The notes below the pieces were generated by a model. It saw only the letters and a program-made list of their open reading frames with translations, was not told where the DNA came from and searched no databases. Shown one piece after another: positions 10,716 to 21,998 of a DNA stretch of 64,000 nucleotides. This DNA is from Doryteuthis pealeii (taxonomy: Eukaryota; Mollusca; Cephalopoda; Myopsida; Loliginidae), in NCBI GenBank assembly GCA_023376005.1, contig CM042151.1:74460054-74524053 (forward strand). Direction: 5' to 3'. The stretch's first letter is position 1. Each line of letters starts with the position of its first letter. Made by a program: the position numbers and the translations under genes.

Positions 10716-12074
10716 AAAACTGAGCGTATGGAGTAGCACAGAGATCTGGCGACGGCATAAAGAGCAGCAATAAGCTATAGATCCGGCACCCACCATCAGA
10801 TTAAACCTGGAACATCCCCCACTGAGGTGCGTAGTCTGTTATATCACAGCATCTGGTATTAGAAATGTCTCTGGCCTTCGATCTTCGAAACGCTGTCCGG
10901 GCCGCGCATAAGTTGTTGCGCATACTGATTCTATGTAACATGAGAATGTCACCCGGACCCGGCTGTAAGCAAAAACAAACACGGTCGAGGAACTTGGCCC
11001 CAGACAGCTTTATTCTACATAGAAATACAAGTGGTCGTCTGTTGAACCAGTTCCTATAGTAATTAGTAAGAGAAGGGGAAGGTTAAACTCCAATGCATTA
11101 ACTCTTGATACATATCACTTCACTTGCTGTTTCTTCTACGATTGACTTCAACACAGGTTATAATAACGGCATACCAAACTCTCGCTATATATATTTACGT
11201 CATATATTGCTAGTATCATTAAATTTAACACGATGAGAAATACAGCTCAAAACCTCAATCCAGCTTACGCGTTATGATATGAGAGGTGAGGAAGCTGTTT
11301 TGCCTTATAGTACTCATATGGCTCCCAGAGTCAGGAGAATAACCTACTGGCGGAAAAGAGAAGACACTCACCTCAATCGACAAATACGTTACAATAACTA
11401 TTTACACATCAACTATAAGCACCAAGAATATGCTTACTTTCCCAAGTTGAACAAAAATAACAATGATAAAGATTAGATTCAATATCGCTGAACAGATCAA
11501 AATAAAACAAAAATAATACATAAAGTCGTAATAACGTCGAAGTTGTATCTTTTTTTTTCTTTATCATCCTCTCTGAATAATTTTACAGCAGCTGATGAGC
11601 CTGCATTCTTTTTTTTCCGAGTGTCTGGATCAATGCAAGGTCTTTTATAAACGGATTTTAAGGGTATCCTGCAAGTATCCAACTTGCAATTCAACAATAA
11701 TGAATCTGCGAGACTACCTTTTACACTTTCCCTCTACCACAATAACGCCGGATAGCCACTTCTAGTCGATAATTATGAATACTTCAGCAAATGATGCAAG
11801 GTAAAGAATAAACGAAAATGTATATGACCAAACAATAGAAAATAATAGACGTTTTCTGAAAAGTTGGTTTCTTGACGGTTTTCTTTTGTCAGTAATTAGA
11901 ACAGGGGAGATAACTGGACCTTTCCGAAGGTAAGAGCGTGGATTTTTAAAATCCGTATTTACTTTCGATCTAATATCGAACTTTTTTCACAAAAAATATC
12001 GGAAGGGATAAATATATCAAGTAAACAAATTGAAAAAAAAAAAGTTTTATTAAATGAAAATCTCGCTTTCCTTT
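10716..12074. other. No gene seen
   Basis: Several short frames (for example 10865-11059 and 11279-11476, plus strand) lack recognisable motifs. The rest is AT-rich. This is the inner spacer of the large inverted repeat. Confidence 0.45.
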
Positions 12075-12079
12075 TCAAT

Positions 12080-13487
12080 TCAAGCAATAGCGTCGATCTC
12101 AGGGTGTGTGGTATCGCCCCAGGTAATAATTGCCCTTGATTTAAAGGGGCAGGGATGGGTTTATTGCCCAGCGCCTGAGGCGCCCTCTTCAGGGGGAATA
12201 CCGACGGGATCGACGCAATTTTTATGTGCCTACGTTAAAACGAGACCTTGTGTCCCACCCATACAAGTGGTTTATGAGGTAAATATCTACATGCCTTCCC
12301 TACCCGGGGTCCAGTGAGCTTCGGCCGCTGGATCAGGTATAGTAAATTAATAGCGTCGATCACAGCAGGGCTTTACCTGCCCCCTTGATTTAAAGGGACA
12401 GAGCTGGGTTTATTGTCCAGCGACTGAGGCGCCTCCACCCTTGAGGGGGAATGCCGACGGGATCGACACAATTTTCATGCGCCCACGTAATAACGAGTCC
12501 TTGCGTCCAGCGCTCATAAGTGGGATCAGAGGCAAATACATTTACCCGCCTAGTCCAGTGAGCTTCGGCCGCAGGTTCGTTAAGTAAATTAATACCGTGG
12601 ATCTCACTGTGCTATCCCCCAGGCAATACCTGCCCCCTTGATTTAAAAGGACAGGGCTGGGTTTATTGCCAAGCACCTGAGGTGCCCCTCTTGAGGGGGA
12701 ATTCCGACGGGATCAATGCAATTTTTATGCCCCCACATAAAAACGAGACCTTGTGTCCAACGCTCATAAGTGGGATCAGAGGCAAATACCATTAACTTTT
12801 GCCTGACCTAGCCGGAGGTCCATTGAGCTTCGGACGCTGGATCGGTAAAGTTAATTATTCGCGTCGATCCCAGGGGGCTATCTCCCAAGGCAATACCTGA
12901 CCCTAGGATCAATGCTATATATTTACTATACCTGATCCAGCAGCCGAAGCTCACTGGACCCTCGGCTTGACCGAACTAGGTAAGGATATTTGCCTCTTCC
13001 CCCAATTATGAGCGCTGGACACAAGGTCTCGTTTTAATGTGGGCGCATAAAAATTGCATCGATCCTGTCGGCATTCCCTTTCAAGAGGGACGCCTCAGGC
13101 GCTGGGCAATAAACCCAGCCCTGTCCCTTTAAATCAAGGGGGCAGGTATTGCCTGGGGGACTAGCCACCTGGGATCAATGCTATTAATTTACTATACCTG
13201 ATCCAGCGGCCGAAGCTCACTGGACCCCCGGCTGGGCCGAGCTAGGTAAAAATATTTGCCTCTCATCCCACTTATGATGGCGTGACACAAGGACATTTTC
13301 ATGTGGGCCCACCCACAAGTCGAAGCTTATGGTGGTAGGTGGAAAAAATTGCGTCGATCCCGTCAGCATTCCCCCTCAAGGGAAGCGCCTCAGGCGCTGA
13401 GCAATAAACTCAGCCCTGCCCCTTTAAATCAAGGGAGCCTGGGGAAATAGCCCCCTGGATCAACGCTATTAATTTACTATACCTGAT
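12080..13487. repeat. Array of GC-rich hairpin-string repeats (right)
   Basis: Three forward units (landmark AATAGCGTCGATC near 12086, 12350 and 12855, plus a variant near 12585) are followed by two to three reversed units (TTTACTATACCTGATCC near 12921, 13186 and 13470). The orientation flips near 12870-12900. Spacing is 235-285 bp. A conserved set of adjacent stem-loops runs through each unit: CCTGCCCC/GGGGCAGG around GATTTAAA, CTGGG/CCCAG, GCGCC/GGCGC and CCCCC/GGGGG. A junction motif reads CAGTGAGCTTCGGCCGCTGG. No protein or known RNA is recognised. Confidence 0.82.
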
Positions 13488-13488
13488 T

Positions 13489-13530
13489 CTTAGTGTCACT
13501 CCAGTTGAGGTACATAATTTTAATTCAATA

Positions 13531-13571
<41 letters not shown>

Positions 13572-13945
13572 TATAATTGAAGAAATCTTTGGTGATACAT
13601 TGATGATTATACAAATGCAGAGGACAAAGGCACATGTGTCCCGTTAATATGTGGATCTATTATATATCAATTACTTTTAACATCCTAAAGACATTTGATG
13701 TAACAAAACATTCTAGGATTATTTACTTCATCTCGATATGTACCCCGTTTTAAAAAAAAATCCATGTGATGATATTTTGTGATTTTAATATTCCTTTCTT
13801 AGTATTTTTTTCGCTCTGTCTCATGGGTGTTGGGTATTTTTAAAGTAATTCTTAGTGTCACTCCATTTAAAGTACATAATTTCAAACCAATAAATACATA
13901 TATGTAATTCCTGAAACTTTAGGTGATATGTTGATAATCATGCAA
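13489..13945. repeat. Two direct copies of a block with TA microsatellite
   Basis: ATTCTTAGTGTCACTCCA occurs at about 13489 and 13849. Each is followed by a GTACATAATTT / CAATAAA.ACATATAT stretch and by TTTNGGTGATA. The first copy carries a long TA tract (about 13531-13575). Only one copy is seen in the left arm (4320-4460), so this duplication is specific to the right arm. Confidence 0.65.
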
Positions 13946-14019
13946 ATCATAGGAATATAAAAATAAAGAATATAGAATTTTTAAAAAGATATTTCCATCG
14001 CAATGATATTTTTACGTTA

Positions 14020-14235
14020 GAATCGTTTAAAATATTTGTAGAGAGTGACATGATTTAAATTAGACTTAAATTCAAAGATGATAAAACGTAAATAAAAAAA
14101 ATGAAATAAACTTTATGTTCGTCAATACCCAAAAATTGTTGTCTTATTTTTCATATAAAGACTTAAAATAATAAAATAACCCTATACAATCACCAAATAT
14201 TATATCAAATGAAATGTACACTTATCAAATACATT
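14020..14235. repeat. Block present only in the right arm
   Basis: The left arm passes directly from the AAAATATCATTG region (about 3783) to the CGGAGTATTTTTTT region. In the right arm about 215 AT-rich bases separate the corresponding points. It is an insertion here or a deletion in the left arm. No terminal repeats or coding frame are visible. Confidence 0.5.
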
Positions 14236-14299
14236 GTATGAAAATTACTAAAAAAAATACTCCGACTAACAAATCATATCTCGACATTAGTATTTTTTA

Positions 14300-14385
14300 T
14301 TTTGGTTTTTCGGTTTAGCTCAGTCCGACTGGAAATCGCGAGGTTACCGGCCCTTGTCAACTTAGTGTATGAGTAGCATGGGATC
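14300..14385 (+). repeat. tRNA-related SINE fragment, right-arm copy
   Basis: The sequence CGGTTTAGCTCAGTCCGACT followed by CGCGAGGTTACCGGCCC mirrors 3625-3700. The A-box-like head is clear and the B-box is worn. Confidence 0.5.
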
Positions 14386-14391
14386 ATCTCT

Positions 14392-15010
14392 TCGCATAAA
14401 TGTGTCCTTGTGTCCTGTCCTTAAAAAACGCTATTCAGTGCCAGCTCAAAAACAAAACAACCTGTGCTACGATTTAAGACCCAAGCTGAAGCGATGCCTG
14501 CTCAATAACCAACCCGCCCTTAATGCGTTTTCCCCCAGTCTTTTCCCAACAAGTAAATATGAATATTTTAAACCCCCACCTCTTTAGAATACTCTTAGTG
14601 GTTCGAAAACTTTTTTATCAAAAAATTACTTTTTTTATTGGTTTGAAGGTGTTAAGCCACCATCGAGGTTTTTTTTTATCGACAGGTAAATGTAAACATT
14701 TAAAATATGTTTTCCCTTATTTTCATTTTATTTTAATTAAAAAATCTGTCGCAAATCTTTAGATAAATACGACCGAGTTTTGAAAATAAAACCCCTAGCC
14801 CAAACTCCAAACCTAACCCGTAAAAAACGCTAAAAAAGTATTATAATTTTTTTTTAAAGACAGCCTTCAAACAGTGAGTAGCACAGGTGTTTTTTTTTTA
14901 GCAGAAGCCGTTTCAGCTTTCAGCTAAAAACTAATCGTAGCATGAGTTGTTTTTCAACAGGTGCCGCCTAGCGGATTTAGGGCAGGGGTCAGGATGCATT
15001 TATGCGAAAA
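14392..15010. mobile_element. MITE-like foldback element, right-arm copy
   Basis: The mirror of 2998-3615: terminal segments CGCATAAATGTGTCC at 14394 and GGATGCATTTATGCG ending near 15007 face each other. The inner blocks CAGCTCAAAAACAAAACAAC and GAGTTGTTTTTCAAC are complementary in position. It is non-coding. Confidence 0.65.
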
Positions 15011-15204
15011 TACCACATTCTCCTTAGTATATCGCTAGTTAAAAGGGGATAGACTCTCTTGCTCTCTGGTTGATACCGACATTATGCCGCCCCATCGAAT
15101 TTACTCACTAGTGAGTGTTGATAAATTAGTAGATTTCCTCATAGCTATCCCGTTAGTTTAAAATAAATATATAATAATTCGACAATTTATCCCCGCCTTC
15201 ATTA

Positions 15205-15246
15205 TGAGCGAGCTAAGCTACAGTTGTTCGTGGGTTCGATTCTTAC
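15205..15246 (+). repeat. tRNA-like B-box motif, right-arm copy
   Basis: GAGCGAGCTAAGC and GTGGGTTCGATTCTT mirror 2765-2812. This is a B-box-like relic without a cloverleaf. Confidence 0.35.
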
Positions 15247-15716
15247 TAGTTGCCTCAAACTTACGAACCTTTCCCTAATATCAATCAAGCTAAGTAAATG
15301 ACGACTGATTGTTTTTTAAAAATTCACATCTGAATATTAACTCTAACATTATCATCATTACTATTAGATTATCTTCAGAGATACTGTTGGATTTTGGTTA
15401 AATTTTAGAATATTTAGATTTCTCATATTTTCTTAGAGTTAGTGAAGATATAGGTTTGAGATCCCCCCCCCTTACCTTCATTTTAGAATATTTGAATTTC
15501 TTATTTTGGCATTCCAAATTGTTATCAGCTTGACTAAGAAAACATATCGGCAATATTCAATTAATTTATTTGTTGGTGAATAGATAGTAAATTTGGTTAT
15601 AGGGTCAATTTCTTAAGCGGGTTAGAACAGGTTTGAATTAAGAATTTTCTTTTTCATAGACTGGTTTCCTAACCAACGTTAAAGAACCCAGTCCTACTAT
15701 TTTACCCATAGCAGGG

Positions 15717-16756
15717 GAGGGGTGGTCAGCGGTAGTGAAGAAGGGCAGAAAAACTTCCCACACCACTATCGCTGCCACTTCTGACTCTCCTGCCAAGATT
15801 CCTGGAGGAGTACCGAGCAAGATCCCGGGAGCAGCTACCATCAAAATCCCTGGAGCAGCTAAGATCCTCTTCAGGATAGGAAAAAGCACCCCAGATGTCA
15901 TGGATACTTCTTCCTCTTTAAAAAGAAGAGTGGGGTGGGAGACTACAGGAAAAAATAAGAAAAAAATTGAGGAGTCCCAGCCCCTTTCCCCACATGAAAA
16001 AGAAAGAAAAAAAAGAGCACAGACACCACAGAGGCTACACAAATCTGCCCAACCCCCAAAACCCAATCTCCAGATCCTGAAACGCATACACCTACCTCTC
16101 CTCCCATTCCTGTATCCTCGGTATCTCCCCCCACTCTTGCAGAGCAAAAAAGAGTCGGAGCAAGGAGTGTTTGTTTTTGGCGCTCAGTCGCCCACTCCTT
16201 CTCCGACGACAAAGCATGCCTCCATGGGGCACAGACTCTTTACCCTCTCCAGAAGGAGAAAGAGCAAGAACCTCTTGTTTCTGGAGGGGAAAAAGTGTTG
16301 TTAAGTCTGGCATGCGTCCCCCGAGAAAGATCTGACGCATGTCCAGAGGAGAGCGTTACGTCCCCTGGAGGAATTGGATAAAGTTGGGGGGAAGAACGTG
16401 GACAGACCAGCGAATTTTAAGGGTGCTCTTATGGTGACCACCTTTATCTGGGAGGCGAAGGGCCGCGCCACAGGGTGTGGTCCATGGTGAGAGCGGCCGA
16501 GGTGGCCTTCCCGGATATAAGGATGGCGGAAAAGGAGCACCCTACACTCGAAAAAATGAAGGCAACTTGCCAGGGAAGGGTCCCAATTAAAGTGCATCCT
16601 TCGTTGTACAGGGCCCTAAAATTATTGTATCCCCTACACGTCGGAGGCATCACCCGGACGAACCGAGTGTCATTGGAGCTCGGAAAAGGCAGCCTGGGTC
16701 ATGCCGTCGGCGAACTGACGTCGAACGACTTCCGGTCCGTAGTGGACACTGAGTAG
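15717..16756 (+). pseudogene. ORF1 of Tx1/L1-like LINE (frame-broken)
   Basis: GC-rich coding-like DNA begins abruptly at the end of the AT-rich arm. One frame (15735-16304) has a basic, proline/serine/lysine-rich N-terminal part with repeated KIPGAA-type motifs. The C-terminal part reads in another frame from before 16475 to the stop at 16754-16756, so at least one or two frameshifts lie between 16080 and 16470. In L1-type LINEs, ORF1 is an RNA-binding chaperone. I see no CCHC knuckle or clear RRM here, so the assignment rests on position: it ends only 14 bases before the endonuclease-RT frame at 16771 and shares its base composition. Antisense frames here are shadows. Confidence 0.6.
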
Positions 16757-16770
16757 AGACAAAAGGTAAG

Positions 16771-19700
16771 ATGACTCTTATTCTAGCCAGTTTGAACAGG
16801 AGGGGGTTGAAGGACTCAACACGCGCTAATTTTGCGGTTGCCGAATTCAACCACCTCAGAGTGGATGTTGCCGCGCTCTTGGAGACGCACTTCGAATCGG
16901 ACTTGGACGACTATGTGCCGAAGAATCTCTTTGAGGTTTATTCGGCATATGGTGGCCCGAGTAGCAGGGGTGTGTCGCTGCTAGTAAAACGCAGCCTCGA
17001 TGCGGTGACTGACATTGTTTTTGCTGGTGCAGGTGGCCGACTGATCGTGGCCGATGTTGCGGTGAGGGGCTACAAGTTCCGGGTGGTCGTGGTTTATGCA
17101 CCCAATTGCAAGGCAGAGAGGAAAGCCTTTTTTCGACAGTTGGGACCGTTTATAACGTATCCGGGACGGTTAGTACTAATGGGTGATTGGAACGCGATCC
17201 TTGATCCCAAGATAGACCGCGGGAGGGGAGCTAGAGGGCCGGGGGCGTGAAAGCAGCCTGACCGACCTAATGGCCGACTTCGATCTGGTCGACAGGTTTC
17301 GTCTGGATCACCCCAGGGTGGAGATGTGGACATTGGCTCGTAGTTCGTCCCCTGCCTCAGATAGATCCTATCTGGACAGGGTGTTAGTCAGAAGAGCTGA
17401 CATTGACTTTGTTAGGTGCTCCGTGTTCCACGATTACATGAAGAGTGGCCATAAATTGCTTACTGTCACTCTTCAGTTAAGCGATAGGCCTAGGCTGGCC
17501 GCCTACTGGAAGTTCAATACCTCCTTACTGGGGATACGGGACTTCCGGGAGCGGCTGGAATTACTTCTTCAGCGGGCGTTAGTGGGGGCGGTTATCGGGA
17601 ATAAGTGGCGGGGTACCCTTAAGTGTAGAGTTAAGGACTTCTCCATCAAGTATTACCAACGGCTCGCCTTAGATAGGGCAGCGAAAAAGAAGTCCCTTAG
17701 AGAAAGTGTTTCCCGAGCGGTGGATGGGGGGTCCCCTAGCCGTAGACCTAGCTAGACGGGGCACTTGAATAGCGAGCGTTATCAAGGAATTATAGTTAGA
17801 TCTAGGGTAAAAAGAGTGTCCAACGAAGCCGTGAAACCGTGAAACTGGGCGCAGAGATGCGTCAGGAAGAGTTGCGGAGGTTTTCTGATCGATATATCAG
17901 TAGTGTCAGTACCCCGGATGGGCACAGCCTTCGGTCGACTCGCGAGATTCGTGAAGCCTTTCGAGCTCATATTCAGGCACGCTTTGCCCGGTTGCCGAAC
18001 CTCCTGGTGCAGGAGTTCCACAGCTATTTGGCCGACTTCCCCCGCCTTGAGGAGGCGGAAGCGGCTAGCTGTGAGGGGAGAGTAACGGATTGCGAAGTCC
18101 GTGACGCGTTGAAGCAGGTCGGCCTCAACAAAGCGCCGGGACTGGATGGTCTGCCCTATGAAGTGTACTTGAGGATGTCGCACATTTTTGTCCCTATTCT
18201 GACGGATGTGTTCAACAATTGGTTCGAGCGGGGAGGGATCCCCGACGCCGTAACCAAGGGTGTGATCACATTGCTGAAGAAAGATGGCAGGAATGTTTGG
18301 GAGGGTTTAGACGATTACAGGCCCATAACTCTGCTAAACACAAAGTTAAAGATTTTGGCCCGGGTCCTAGCGAATCGCTTGCAGCTTGTCGTTGGGGATC
18401 TGATCGAACCGGAGCAGAACTACGCTGTGAAGGGAAGATCGACCCAAGACAACTTGCATCTGATCCGCACGATCCTAGAGGGTTTAAAAGACGACGTGAA
18501 AGCCGCGCTGATCAATTTAGATCAGTTTAGATCAGTCCAAGGCATTTGACAGAGTAGACCACCGATTCTTGGCCACTGTTTTGGAGACTGCCGGATTCAA
18601 ACCGGAATTCCGCAGATGGATTAGCATCCTTTATCGATCCCCTACGGCAGTGGTACAGGTGAATGGGAAGCGCTCGTCAGCCTTCTCGATCGAACGTTCG
18701 GTGCGACAGGGTTGCCCCTTGTCTCCTCTTCTCTATGTCCTCGCTTTGGAGCCCCTGCTCCGTAGGCTTAGAGACGAGTCGACAAATCCGGTCCTGCGCG
18801 GAATTGTTGTTCCTGGCCCCGTTAGCACCCAGATATCCGCGTACGCCGATGACATCGCCGTGTTCGTGTCCAGGGTCGAGGACATAGTTGCGGTGAAAGA
18901 GGCGCTTACAAGGTACGAACTGTTGACTGGGGCAAAGATCAATTGCGAGAAGAGCGAAGGGCTACGGCTGGGAGCCTGGAGAGGTGGCGTTCCTCTACCG
19001 GGGCCTTTCAGCTGGAAGGATGGTCCGATCAAGATCCTTGGGCTCTGGTTCGGGCCAGGCCTTCAATTAGAGAAAAATTGGTCGGAAGTACAGACAAAGG
19101 GAGAAGCGCTGGTCAGTGTTTGGCTTCGAAGGAGGTTGTCCTTAAAGGGCAGGGCGGAAGTCTGCGCCACTTACATTTTCCCCCTGATCCTTTACCGGTT
19201 GTCTGTACTTCCACTCCCTCGGGCTCGGTTATTGGCACTCGAACGGTCCCTATTCTCACTTCTGTGGAAGAAGGGCCGGCCAATGGTCCGAAGGGAGGTT
19301 TGTTCCCAGCGACCTTGTAATGGAGGTTTAGGAATGCCAAGCTTGACGGCTCACCGAGCCGCCGAGAGATTGTCTTTTCTGAATCGATCTTGGGCACGAT
19401 TAGCTGTGTGGCTGCCGACAATTTGGGCCGTCTTCCCAGACTTGCGACAGTCCCCTGGGGCCGAGGCCCGCCGTAAGTCCCAGGGAGAAACACAGTTTTT
19501 CGCTGAATGTCGTGATGCACTCCGCAAGCTCCCTATGTCCAGTGACATTTCATGGCCTCGAAAGGCACTGTATAGGGCGATAGTGGAGGGTACCGTTTCG
19601 GATCCGCTTGTAAAACGGTTTGACTTGTCGTTGGGGGAGGTCCGCTCCCAATGGAAATGGGCGCCAGGTTCTGGGTTTCTCAACAACTCTGAGTTTTCCC

Positions 19701-19831
19701 TGACCTGGCGACTGGCCTGAAATGCGTTGCCGCTCGCAAGCGTACTCTACAAAGCGACATGGCAGCACATGCCCTTATTGCGACCGATGCACATGCCGGA
19801 AGTGGGGACAGAGAAACGAGCTGAGCAACGC
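16771..19831 (+). pseudogene. ORF2 of Tx1/L1-like LINE: APE endonuclease and reverse transcriptase
   Basis: The ORF nicks target DNA and copies the element's RNA into it. The N-terminal APE endonuclease (about 16771-17480) shows LASLNRRG, LLETHF, YAPN, GDWNAI and a DRSYLDRV segment; the expected terminal SDH reads SGH (near 17445). The reverse transcriptase (about 17840-19350) shows KAPGLDG, the KAFDRVDH motif A (about 18540), VRQGCPLSPLL (18701) and YADD motif C (18842-18853), then a SLKGRAEV thumb region like that of Tx1 elements. A CPYC start of a C-terminal zinc knuckle appears near 19770. Frames break near 17235 and 17755-17839. A 10-bp tandem duplication (18516-18535) shifts the frame just before motif A, and a TGA interrupts at 19718. 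The 3' end is lost in the gap at 19832. GC content is far above the flanks. Confidence 0.9.
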
Positions 19832-19841
19832 NNNNNNNNNN
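19832..19841. other. Assembly gap (10 N)
   Basis: Exactly ten N, unlike the two 100-N gaps, which suggests a different joining step. It separates the truncated LINE from the palindromic contig. Confidence 0.98.
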
Positions 19842-20323
19842 AGGGCTTAAAAAAGAAAACAAAAAAAAAGACCCACCGTTGAAAAAAAAAAAGGGAGGCA
19901 ACCTTTTAAAATCTTATTAAAGGAGATGAACGACAACAACGAGTCAACAGACAATTGAGAACTTAAAAAAAAAAACGGACCACGTGTGAAGAAAACAAAA
20001 AGACTTTAAAGAAGAAGAAAGGACTTAAAAAAGAAAGGAAGGAGTAACCGGTGAAACCGCACGTGGAGAAAAAAAATATATCGTCCACGTGTGAAATTTA
20101 AAAAAAAAAAAAAAAGAAAAAGACGGAATTAGTGAACATTACAAAAGAAAAAAAAAGAACTTTTTTTTTAAAAAAAGGAAAAATATACGTAGAAGTGACA
20201 AGGTAGGTGATAATTTTTTTTTTCTCTTGTCTACAGTTGTGTATTTTTTTTTTCTCACTGGTTATTTGATATCATTAGTATAAGTCTTTTCTATTATCTG
20301 GTGACTGAAATTGTTATGCGAAA
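19842..20323 (+). other. A-rich leader region upstream of gag-like frame
   Basis: Very A-rich DNA with repeated CACGTG motifs (CCACGTGTGAA near 19980 and 20085, GCACGTGGAG near 20062). The first 210 bases have no partner in the right arm; pairing begins near 20053. It probably belongs to the 5' untranslated region of the LTR element whose gag-like frame follows. No 5' LTR is present, and it may lie in the gap. Confidence 0.45.
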
Positions 20324-21360
20324 TGGAGTCTCAGACTATTAAAGAGTTTTTGCAGAATCTCACCGCAAGCCTTGGTTGATGCATTAAATTCTGTAACGAG
20401 TGCCTTAAAAAGCGGTTGAAAAGGGGTTGGATAGGGGCCTATCAATGAACTCTTTTAGAGATAGATTGAAGAACAAGTAAACAATAGGAAAAAATTTAAC
20501 AAGCAGAGTAGAAACGTACCTACAGTGAGGAATTGCAATGTGCTCCTCAGATAGGTAATAGAGGACCAGACTGGACGTTGTTGGGGTGTAATAGCAAGTA
20601 TCACCTCATTAGAAATTGTCCCGTAAAAATTAATAAAAAGTGGATGGCACCTACCCCAAAAGCACATCCGAACAAATTAAAAATAGAGACAAGCATGGGA
20701 TAGCCTCAAAATCAGCACCACACGCTTTGTCTAAATATGAATGGCAAAAACTAGGAGGGCACACAAGTCCATTCTACGTCCTGGAACATATCTCAGAAAA
20801 TAAAGATAAATATACAGCTATTAAGAGAGAAAACTCCGATAAAGGATAGTAATACTTCACATAGTGATGTGGATACCGAGGGTACAAAATCACACGGGTG
20901 AAGGGTGATAGGAACAATGAACAACTATGTCCCAATAGAAAAAAAAGAAAAAGAAAGAGAAATTGAACAGACAGGTGGACGTTAAAATAAAAAAATAATT
21001 TTGGAGTAATGGCTAAAATGGGAAAGCCACAAAATAACTCCAACAGTGAATAGCATCACAAAAGATTCCCTAAAACAGTAAGGGCTAAAGAAAAAACCAC
21101 ACCGTCAGATAGTGACTACAGAGAAATAAAAGAATATGTTCCCCTAATGGAAAGGAAAATAGCTATGCTTAGAGTTGCAATGGAAGAAAAGCATTAAAAA
21201 CGCTGGAGTACAAATGATTATGGTAGTAGCAGCGAGCTCACCGGGGTCAACCAGTGCTGCCACAAGGAAACATGATCCCCACCAAAACGCTATGAAGATA
21301 GCTTTAAAGGCCTGTGGCAAGTGTTTGTTCACACAGCAGATACCTTCCAGAAAAACCTAG
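20324..21360 (+). pseudogene. Gag-like ORF of an LTR element, frame-broken
   Basis: The likely start ATG at 20324 opens with MESQTIKEFLQNL. A CX2CX4HX4C zinc knuckle (CWGC...YHLIRNC) is readable at 20579-20619 if one missing base is allowed for; such knuckles bind RNA in Gag proteins. Lysine-rich segments follow, then a region with APTPKAH, and later frames such as 21175-21360. Many frame breaks occur, and they fall at different places in the mirrored right arm (54400-55559), so at least some are sequence errors. No protease, reverse transcriptase or integrase lies between this frame and the LTR at 22012. This suggests a non-autonomous, gag-only element, or one with a deletion. Confidence 0.55.
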
Positions 21361-21998
21361 TTTTGGCGCTCGGGAAATAAATTAGAGATAGATGAATGAA
21401 AAAAAAAAAAAAGAAAAAAAAAGGATGAGAAAAATGAGTAAATGAAATACGAATTACAGGAATATGAGATGGAATAATGACGAAAAAAAAAAAAGATAAA
21501 TAAATGAAAAACTGAAAGAGATTAAAATGAATAGATACAAAAGAAAAGGAATAATAGAGAAAAGATTATTGACCAGCTGAAGAAGGCGACGATAACGCCG
21601 TTGCTTGAAAAAAGCTATAAATCAGTATAGGTCTGCAATTGATAAGAATGAAAATAAATGAGTAATTTTTTTTTAAATTCAAATTGGAGAGAGTATTTCA
21701 AAAAAAAAAAAAAAAAAAGAAAGAAAGAAAAAATGAACAAATAAGTAAGGAAGGTCAGACACAATTGTGGAACAGAGAGGAGAATATCACCTGCATTAAT
21801 GATTTTGTAAATGTTCTTTTTACTTTATATATGTATGTGTTTTTTGTATTATTGTAAAAATTGAATGCTCGTGTGGCTCTATCGGGAGAGGAAGGTCTAT
21901 ATCGGATAGAAGGGAAAAAAAAAATCTAATGAATAATTACGCATATTCTTGAAAAAAAAGAGATACTTGAAAATTTTACGGGTAAAAATTTGAATGAT
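21361..21998 (+). other. A-rich region between gag-like ORF and 3' LTR
   Basis: Poly-A-rich DNA without coding frames, containing several runs of A interrupted by G. It is likely the 3' untranslated region of the LTR element and is mirrored at about 53775-54430. Confidence 0.5.

Larger units (their letters stand above)
12075..15716 (-). repeat. Right arm of large inverted repeat (pairs with 1955-5370)
   Basis: This is the reverse complement of the left arm. The GC-rich array is innermost, then the TA/AATTAAAATTATGTACC block, the tRNA-like SINE, the foldback element and the SINE core ending with CTACTATTTTACCCATAGC at 15716. The right arm has more array units, a duplicated block near 13849 and an extra block near 14020-14235. 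It ends where the GC-rich LINE begins, inside the SINE core that is longer at the left end, so the LINE probably interrupted the arm. Confidence 0.85.

Noticed and set aside
15638..16850. Minus-strand frames of 80-170 codons over the LINE (also at 17094-19768)
   Set aside because: Antisense shadows in GC-rich coding DNA. The plus strand carries the endonuclease and RT motifs.
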